A stretch of DNA of 42,628 nt from Flavobacteriaceae bacterium (GTDB taxonomy: Bacteria > Bacteroidota > Bacteroidia > Flavobacteriales > Flavobacteriaceae), in contig JALWUJ010000133.1 of the NCBI GenBank assembly GCA_027080135.1, positions 1 to 42,628 of the forward strand. The letters are read 5' to 3'. The notes beneath the pieces are model-generated. The model had not been told where the DNA came from and ran no database searches. It was given only the letters and a program-made list of their open reading frames with translations. Position 1 is the first letter of the stretch. Each line of letters opens with the position of its first letter. The translations under genes were made by a program, and so were the position numbers. This document shows positions 37,139-42,628 of the stretch, one piece after another.

Positions 37139-37651
37139 ATGAAATATTTAAAATCATTTTTTGCAGTTGTACTTATTGTAATTACGTTTCAAAGTTGTGG
37201 GAGTTACTCTTTTACGGGAGCCGATATTAATTATTCGACAACCAAAACTTTTCAGGTAAATTATTTTTTAAATAATGCCCCAATTGTAGAACCTGGAATA
37301 GATAGAACCTTTACTTTAAAATTACAGGATTTGATTTTAAATCAGTCAAATTTAGACTTAGTCAACAACAATGGCGATTTAATTTACGAAGGCGAAATAG
37401 TAGAATATTACATTGCTCCTATTACAGCAACTTCAGAAAGTACTGCGGCACAAAACAGATTAACCATAAGCGTAAATGTGCGTTTCTATAATACAAAGGA
37501 AGAATTAAAAGACTTTGATCAACGTTTTTCTTTTTATTACGATTATGGTGGTAGTTCCCAATTGGTAGGTTCGCAAAAAGATGAAGCGATAGATGTAATT
37601 TTTGAACGAATTACACAAGATATTTTTAATGCTTCTTTGGCTAATTGGTAG
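37139..37651 (+). CDS. lptE: LPS-assembly lipoprotein LptE
   Basis: 170 residues with a lipoprotein signal ending TFQSC (acylated Cys20), followed by GSYSFTGADI, the usual Bacteroidota LptE opening. LptE plugs the LptD barrel that inserts lipopolysaccharide in the outer membrane. Later features are LLQDL-type helices, IYEGEIVEYYIAP and a C-terminal FERITQDIFNASLANW. It starts 25 bp after the sigma-54 activator, in one transcript. LptD is not in the window. Confidence 0.93.
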   Translation: MKYLKSFFAVVLIVITFQSCGSYSFTGADINYSTTKTFQVNYFLNNAPIVEPGIDRTFTLKLQDLILNQSNLDLVNNNGDLIYEGEIVEYYIAPITATSESTAAQNRLTISVNVRFYNTKEELKDFDQRFSFYYDYGGSSQLVGSQKDEAIDVIFERITQDIFNASLANW

Positions 37652-37694
37652 AGGAAAAGACGGAAGTTTTAAGACAGAATACGGAGGTGCTAAT

Positions 37695-37723
37695 CTTTGC
37701 CAAAGTTTAAAATTTTGGCAAAG
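37695..37723. repeat. Perfect CTTTGCCAAA palindrome downstream of lptE
   Basis: CTTTGCCAAA (37695-37704) pairs perfectly with TTTGGCAAAG (37714-37723) around a 9-base loop. The sequence after it is TTGAATAATAATAAT, not a T-run, so it may be a dispersed palindrome or mRNA stabiliser rather than a terminator. Confidence 0.5.
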
Positions 37724-37755
37724 TTGAATAATAATAATTTAACTATTTAAAATAA

Positions 37756-37797
37756 GATTCCTGATTCCGCAGGAATAGATATCCCTGCTTTCACAGG
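37756..37797. repeat. Tandem CCTG...CAGG palindromes before a start codon
   Basis: ATTCCTG-ATTCCG-CAGGAAT (37757-37776) is followed by CCTG-CTTTCA-CAGG (37784-37797), ending about 7 bases before the ATG at 37804. The form ATTCCTGC...GCAGGAAT is a known style of bacterial dispersed palindrome. A related hairpin precedes miaB. Confidence 0.55.
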
Positions 37798-37803
37798 TAA
37801 TAT

Positions 37804-38673
37804 ATGAACACAAAAACCTTTACATACCTACTTGCCAACCCGCAAAACATAAGTCAAGACCAGCAATTAGAATTGTCTGATATTCTAGACAAATACCCTT
37901 ATTTTCAATCGGCAAGAGCTTTGCAATTAAAAGGTTTAAAAAATTCTAACAGTTTTTTATATAACGACGCATTAAAACTAACCGCAGCTTACACCACCGA
38001 CAGAAACATTCTTTTTGAATATATTACATCTGACCATTTTATACAAAATGAAATTTCGGAAGTGATACAACAACACGACGAATCGGTAAATGAAATTGAA
38101 GTAGTTTCTGAAAATATTTCAGAACAAATAAGCGTGGAAATAGACAATCAAATTAAAACAGAACTTAAAAAAGCGGAAGCTATTTTGAATCCTGACTTAT
38201 TCCTACCTAAAGAAAACGAAGTTGATATCAAACCTGAAATTGAAGTAGAAAAAGAAATAAAATTACAAATCGAAGAACCTTTAGATTTCAAAAAAGAAGA
38301 TGCACATTCTTTTTCCGAATGGTTAAAGTTAGCTTCGGCAAAACCTATTGTTCGAGAAGAAATAGAAGAAGAAAATTCAGATAAAATTCAAAAATTCGAA
38401 CTAATAGATAAGTTTATTCAGGAAAAACCCAAATTAATTCCTATAAAAAACACCAATGAAGAAAAAGAGAATAAAAACCTCGCAGAGCAATATACACAAG
38501 CATCGGACTCACTTATGACCGAAACATTGGCAAAGGTTTATTTGCAACAAAAAAACTATAAAAAAGCCATACAAGCATATAAAATATTAATTTTGAAAAA
38601 TCCCGAAAAAAGTGGTTTCTTTGCAGACCAAATTCGAGCAATAAATAAAAAGATCAATTTAAAAAATTCATGA
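37804..38673 (+). CDS. Acidic TPR-like protein, unknown function
   Basis: 289 residues, no signal peptide. The N-terminus (TYLLANPQNISQDQQLELSD, then ILDKYPYFQSARALQLKGLK) looks like a helical domain. The middle (about 90-205) is very rich in Glu, Lys and Ile and probably disordered. The C-terminal 50 residues form a TPR-like pair (TETLAKVYLQQKNYKKAIQAYKIL). It overlaps secG by four bases (ATGA), so it is coupled to it. The lptE-TPR-secG order suggests an envelope role, but this is inference. Confidence 0.85.
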   Translation: MNTKTFTYLLANPQNISQDQQLELSDILDKYPYFQSARALQLKGLKNSNSFLYNDALKLTAAYTTDRNILFEYITSDHFIQNEISEVIQQHDESVNEIEVVSENISEQISVEIDNQIKTELKKAEAILNPDLFLPKENEVDIKPEIEVEKEIKLQIEEPLDFKKEDAHSFSEWLKLASAKPIVREEIEEENSDKIQKFELIDKFIQEKPKLIPIKNTNEEKENKNLAEQYTQASDSLMTETLAKVYLQQKNYKKAIQAYKILILKNPEKSGFFADQIRAINKKINLKNS

Positions 38674-39017
38674 GCACGTTTTCAATATTTATAGGACTAA
38701 TTATTTTTGTAGCATTTTTATTAATCATTGTTATAATGGTTCAAAACCCAAAAGGCGGTGGATTAGCTTCGTCGTTTGGTGGAGGAGGAACACAACAATT
38801 AGGAGGTGTTCAAAAAACAACCGACTTTTTAGACAAGAGTACTTGGACATTGGCTACCATTTTGTTAGCGTTAATTTTACTTTCTAACATTTCTATAATG
38901 GGTGGAGTAGGTAAAAAAGGTTCTAAAGCCATGGACGAAAACGCTATCGAAAACGCCTTGCCTCCAGCAGACACTACTCCTGCAGACACACAAGACACAA
39001 CAGGTGATAACAAATAG
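38670..39017 (+). CDS. secG: Preprotein translocase subunit SecG
   Basis: 115 residues: two membrane helices (about 4-24 and 53-75) with a cytoplasmic loop carrying the family's QNPKGGGLASSFGGGG. The C-terminal tail is longer than in E. coli and acidic and Pro/Thr-rich (PPADTTPADTQDTTGDNK), as is common in Bacteroidota. It supports SecYE-dependent export. It overlaps the previous gene by four bases and is followed by a terminator. Confidence 0.96.
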   Translation: MSTFSIFIGLIIFVAFLLIIVIMVQNPKGGGLASSFGGGGTQQLGGVQKTTDFLDKSTWTLATILLALILLSNISIMGGVGKKGSKAMDENAIENALPPADTTPADTQDTTGDNK

Positions 39018-39041
39018 AAAATCACTTTTATAAAATATTTA

Positions 39042-39075
39042 AAATGCCAGTTTATGACAAGCTGGCATTTTTTAT
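39042..39075 (+). terminator. Rho-independent terminator after secG
   Basis: Perfect 9-bp stem AAATGCCAG/CTGGCATTT (39042-39050 with 39062-39070), an 11-base loop and a following run of T. It separates secG from the groESL promoter. Confidence 0.85.
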
Positions 39076-39081
39076 TGTTAC

Positions 39082-39115
39082 TTGTCACAAAATTTTAGAT
39101 GGCATACTTTTAGCA
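39082..39115 (+). promoter_or_regulatory. groES: groESL promoter region
   Basis: TTG (39082-39084) is followed by 20 bases and TACTTTTA (39105-39112), one mismatch from the Bacteroidota -7 element. Overlapping it, TGGCATACTTTTAGCA (39100-39115) has the GG-N10-GC spacing and most bases of a sigma-54 -24/-12 promoter. The two readings exclude each other or mark dual control. No CIRCE inverted repeat is present. Confidence 0.5.
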
Positions 39116-39164
39116 TAAAAGCTATTTCGAAAATTAAATTAACAACTAAAAAATAAATTGAAAA

Positions 39165-39440
39165 ATGGCTTTAAAAATTCAACCTCTTTCAGACAGAGTT
39201 TTAGTAGCTCCTCAAGAAGCAGAAACTAAAACAGCTTCTGGAATTTACATTCCAGATTCTGCAAAAGAAAAACCTCAACAAGGAAAAGTTGTTGCCGTAG
39301 GAAAAGGAAAAAAAGATCACCAAATGACAGTAAAAGTGGGTGATATAGTTCTTTACGGAAAATATTCTGGTAGCGAATTAAAATACGAAGGTAACGACTA
39401 CCTTATGATGCGAGAAGATGATATTCTTGCGATAATTTAA
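39165..39440 (+). CDS. groES: Co-chaperonin GroES
   Basis: 91 residues, typical. It begins [22 protein letters not shown] with the mobile loop around [18 protein letters not shown] (read as two blocks) and ends [13 protein letters not shown]. It caps the GroEL ring for protein folding. It is followed by groEL after 36 bp in one operon. HrcA/CIRCE control is not seen in the upstream region. Confidence 0.98.
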   Translation: MALKIQPLSDRVLVAPQEAETKTASGIYIPDSAKEKPQQGKVVAVGKGKKDHQMTVKVGDIVLYGKYSGSELKYEGNDYLMMREDDILAII

Positions 39441-39455
39441 TTAAATTCCAATTAA

Positions 39456-41108
<1,653 letters not shown>

Positions 41109-41137
41109 TGGCGAATCGCCACCGATAAATATTTTCT

Positions 41138-41176
41138 AATGACGGCGTGACTTTGGGTCACGCCGTCATTTTTTTT
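41138..41176 (+). terminator. Strong terminator between groEL and the XrtF pair
   Basis: A perfect 12-bp stem TGACGGCGTGAC/GTCACGCCGTCA (41140-41151 with 41157-41168), extended by two A-T pairs, with a 5-base loop and a run of T on the plus strand. It is far more GC-rich than its surroundings. A second small perfect hairpin GTGGCGA-A-TCGCCAC (41108-41122) follows the groEL stop directly. It may also stop the convergent minus-strand genes. Confidence 0.9.
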
Positions 41177-41603
41177 AAATCTTTTTCTTCTGAAAATAAA
41201 AAGCAGGTAATAACACCAATAAAAATATAGGCTGAATTAAAAACCGTCTTACATAAAACAAAGCCAAAAAGTTTTTTTCTTCTGTATAAAAAAACATGTA
41301 GGAAAAACTCAGTATCAATGCAACAAATAAAATTGAATACAAGAAACTCGACAGTTTTAAAATTCCTTTTTCCCTAAAAGCCAACCAAATAATAGCTAAA
41401 GAAATTAAGGTATTCAGAAAAAATCGAAAGATTAAATTTCCTACTAACTTCACGGAATCAATTTCAGGCAAGGGAGTGTTTTTATAATCCGATTTATAAA
41501 ATTCGATAAGAGGATCGTAAAATAATTCACTTTCAAACATTCGAATAAGCACCAACAAAAAGGCTAATAAAATAAGTAATACTATTTTAAACAGTTTCTT
41601 CAT
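41175..41603 (-). CDS. Exosortase F system-associated membrane protein
   Basis: 142 residues with about four membrane helices (roughly 4-22, 54-75, 84-106 and 118-136). It matches in size, order and overlap the protein that accompanies XrtF in Flavobacteriaceae; features include IRMFESELFYDPLIEFYKS, a membrane RFFLNTL and the C-terminal YVRRFLIQPIFLL. Its start overlaps the xrtF 3' end by 17 bp, so the two are translated from one message. The biochemical role is unknown. Confidence 0.88.
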   Translation of the reverse strand: MKKLFKIVLLILLAFLLVLIRMFESELFYDPLIEFYKSDYKNTPLPEIDSVKLVGNLIFRFFLNTLISLAIIWLAFREKGILKLSSFLYSILFVALILSFSYMFFYTEEKNFLALFYVRRFLIQPIFLLVLLPAFYFQKKKI

Positions 41604-42180
41604 TTATAGCTTCTTTTTTTTCTTTTTCAGCTTCAATTTCATCCTCATCTTCTGAAAGCATTCGTACCCAAATCATCCAAAGCATGAAAACCATTCCGTA
41701 GATAATTGCTGGAAAAACCACACTATGAAGCATTTCTTGGTATTCTGGATATTCGTAATACACCACTGTTAGGATGGCGATTCTAATTAAATTCACTAAA
41801 TAAATTAACAATCCTCCTACCATTAAAAACAAAAAGGTTTTTTTAAATTTTTCAGCAAAAGCAATGATAAACGAAATAAATAATATGATGATACTTGCCG
41901 CATTACAACCTTCCACAATCCGAATCATAAATTCATTATTTACGAATAGTTTCTGACTTGCTTCGGATTCATGAGGTTCTATTTTTGAAGAATAGCCCAT
42001 CCATTCAATCATCACGCTGCTTTGTTTGGCAACGATGTGTGTAAAATAATCTGGATAATATTTTCCGTCTTGTGATTTATTTAAATATACCGAATACAAA
42101 AAACTTAGTAACAAATAGGTGCCAAGAAATAATACGACAAAGCGTATTACAGATTTATATTTTTGAAAAAGTACTTTCAA
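41587..42180 (-). CDS. xrtF: Exosortase family protein XrtF
   Basis: 197 residues with several membrane helices. The exosortase catalytic triad is intact: Cys92 in VEGCNAAS, Arg133 in NLIRIAIL and His152 in LHSVVFP. Exosortases are membrane transpeptidases that process C-terminal sorting signals; the targets of XrtF are not well defined. The start codon is TTG at 42180 (KVLFQKYKSVIRF follows), the only start compatible with homologue length. A -7 element lies 17 bp upstream. The C-terminal tail is acidic and cytoplasmic (EDEDEIEAEKEKKE). Confidence 0.93.
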   Translation of the reverse strand: MKVLFQKYKSVIRFVVLFLGTYLLLSFLYSVYLNKSQDGKYYPDYFTHIVAKQSSVMIEWMGYSSKIEPHESEASQKLFVNNEFMIRIVEGCNAASIIILFISFIIAFAEKFKKTFLFLMVGGLLIYLVNLIRIAILTVVYYEYPEYQEMLHSVVFPAIIYGMVFMLWMIWVRMLSEDEDEIEAEKEKKEAINEETV

Positions 42181-42196
42181 AGAATTGGGTTTTCAA

Positions 42197-42204
42197 CAAA
42201 AATA
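42197..42204 (-). promoter_or_regulatory. xrtF: -7 element TATTTTTG for xrtF
   Basis: The minus strand reads TATTTTTG (exact TAnnTTTG) 17 bp before the TTG start. No -33 TTG is seen. Confidence 0.5.
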
Positions 42205-42223
42205 GAGATTACATTTTTTAATT

Positions 42224-42268
42224 AACCACAAAGCACACAAAGATTTTCACAAAGGATACAAAGGTATT
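42224..42268. repeat. Dispersed CACAAAG-type degenerate repeat
   Basis: AACCACAAAGCACACAAAG followed by ATTTTCACAAAGGATACAAAGG. It is related to 8341-8386 and lies in the divergent spacer between xrtF and the GAF gene, so promoters of both border it. Confidence 0.5.
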
Positions 42269-42281
42269 TACAAGGCTTTAG

Positions 42282-42289
42282 TAAATTTG
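42282..42289 (+). promoter_or_regulatory. -7 element TAAATTTG for the GAF protein gene
   Basis: An exact TAnnTTTG match 19 bp before the ATG at 42309. Confidence 0.5.
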
Positions 42290-42308
42290 CATCTTTAACA
42301 AACACAAA

Positions 42309-42628
42309 ATGCCCTACAAAATTATTCAAGATCAGGTTAGCAATATTGTATTGCTAAATAATTTATCTGTTGAAACTAGATTAACTCAAATCTGCAAATT
42401 ACTTCAAACTTCTTTAGATCATTATGACTGGGTTGGGTTTTATTTTGCCAATCACGAAGAAAAAACACTTCATTTAAAAGCCTATGCTGGTGAAGAAACT
42501 GATCATACCGTAATCCCATTTGGAAAAGGAATTTGTGGACAAGTAGCGGTTTCCAACCAAAATTTTATAGTGGAAGATGTAAAATCTCAGGACAATTATA
42601 TTGCTTGTAGTATAAATGTAAAATCGGA
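42309..42628 (+). CDS. GAF domain protein, fRMsr-like, partial (C-terminus beyond window)
   Basis: The frame is open from ATG at 42309 to the edge, 106 residues visible. It starts MPYKIIQDQVSNIV and has a GAF core with DHYDWVGFYF, then VIPFGKGICGQVAVSNQNF and DNYIACSINVKS. This resembles free methionine-(R)-sulfoxide reductase: the cysteines of GxCG and IAC are kept, but the third one, normally just before IPFG, is replaced by a Thr/His region. It could be a reductase with a two-Cys mechanism or a GAF sensor. It diverges from xrtF. Confidence 0.85.
   Translation, partial: MPYKIIQDQVSNIVLLNNLSVETRLTQICKLLQTSLDHYDWVGFYFANHEEKTLHLKAYAGEETDHTVIPFGKGICGQVAVSNQNFIVEDVKSQDNYIACSINVKS

Noticed and set aside
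39018-39164. CIRCE heat-shock operator before groES
   Set aside because: I looked for TTAGCACTC-N9-GAGTGCTAA and found nothing close; only promoter-like elements and the secG terminator are present.

Overview
The window is a chromosomal segment from a gliding or T9SS-bearing member of the Flavobacteriaceae (Bacteroidota). The main evidence is an intact gldKLMN cluster, the family-specific exosortase pair XrtF plus its associated membrane protein, an outer-membrane carboxypeptidase-D/plug/barrel receptor, and low-GC DNA (AT-rich by eye, not computed). Many genes are preceded by the Bacteroidota -7 element TAnnTTTG rather than an E. coli-type -10. The genus cannot be fixed from the sequence. 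Nearly all of it is core genome: there is no integrase, transposase, phage gene, CRISPR array or rRNA.

Layout. 1-4.8 kb (minus strand): two paralogous TPR-type sensor histidine kinases, the first running off the window edge, separated by a 78-residue one-helix membrane protein, then small secreted and membrane proteins. 4.9-8.3 kb (minus): an uncharacterised secreted 560-residue protein, a lipoprotein and a GSCFA protein. 8.5-12.5 kb: alaS, diverging from an M23 endopeptidase overlapping a MerR-type regulator. 12.6-19.1 kb: a TonB-dependent-receptor-like protein, the ribosome-assembly GTPases der and era, a SPOUT RNA methyltransferase, a small membrane protein and a repeat-rich 305-bp spacer. 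19.3-20.1 kb: a 99-residue orphan and the initiator tRNA, whose 5' part is repeated just upstream. 20.1-24.8 kb: an AsmA-like membrane-anchored protein, an ABC-F ATPase and an FAD oxidoreductase. 24.9-29.5 kb (minus): gldK-gldL-gldM-gldN, the T9SS motor and ring. 29.6-34.2 kb (minus): an arginase-fold protein with half of its metal ligands lost, overlapping topA by one base, and a polytopic membrane protein. 34.3-41.1 kb (plus): miaB, a sensor-less sigma-54 activator, lptE, an acidic TPR-like protein, secG, groES and groEL. 41.2-42.6 kb: the XrtF pair (minus) and a partial GAF protein (plus).

Functional themes are cell-envelope export (GldKLMN, SecG, LptE, XrtF, TonB-type receptor, M23 enzyme), translation and ribosome biogenesis (AlaS, Der, Era, SPOUT methylase, MiaB, ABC-F, initiator tRNA) and chaperones.

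No wholly new multi-gene system is evident. The items most worth a second look are the truncated tRNA copy between the initiator-tRNA promoter and the tRNA, the probable arginase-fold pseudoenzyme tied to topA next to the gliding locus, the duplicated kinases with a small membrane protein between them, palindromic repeats placed directly in front of start codons, and a sigma-54-like element in front of groES.
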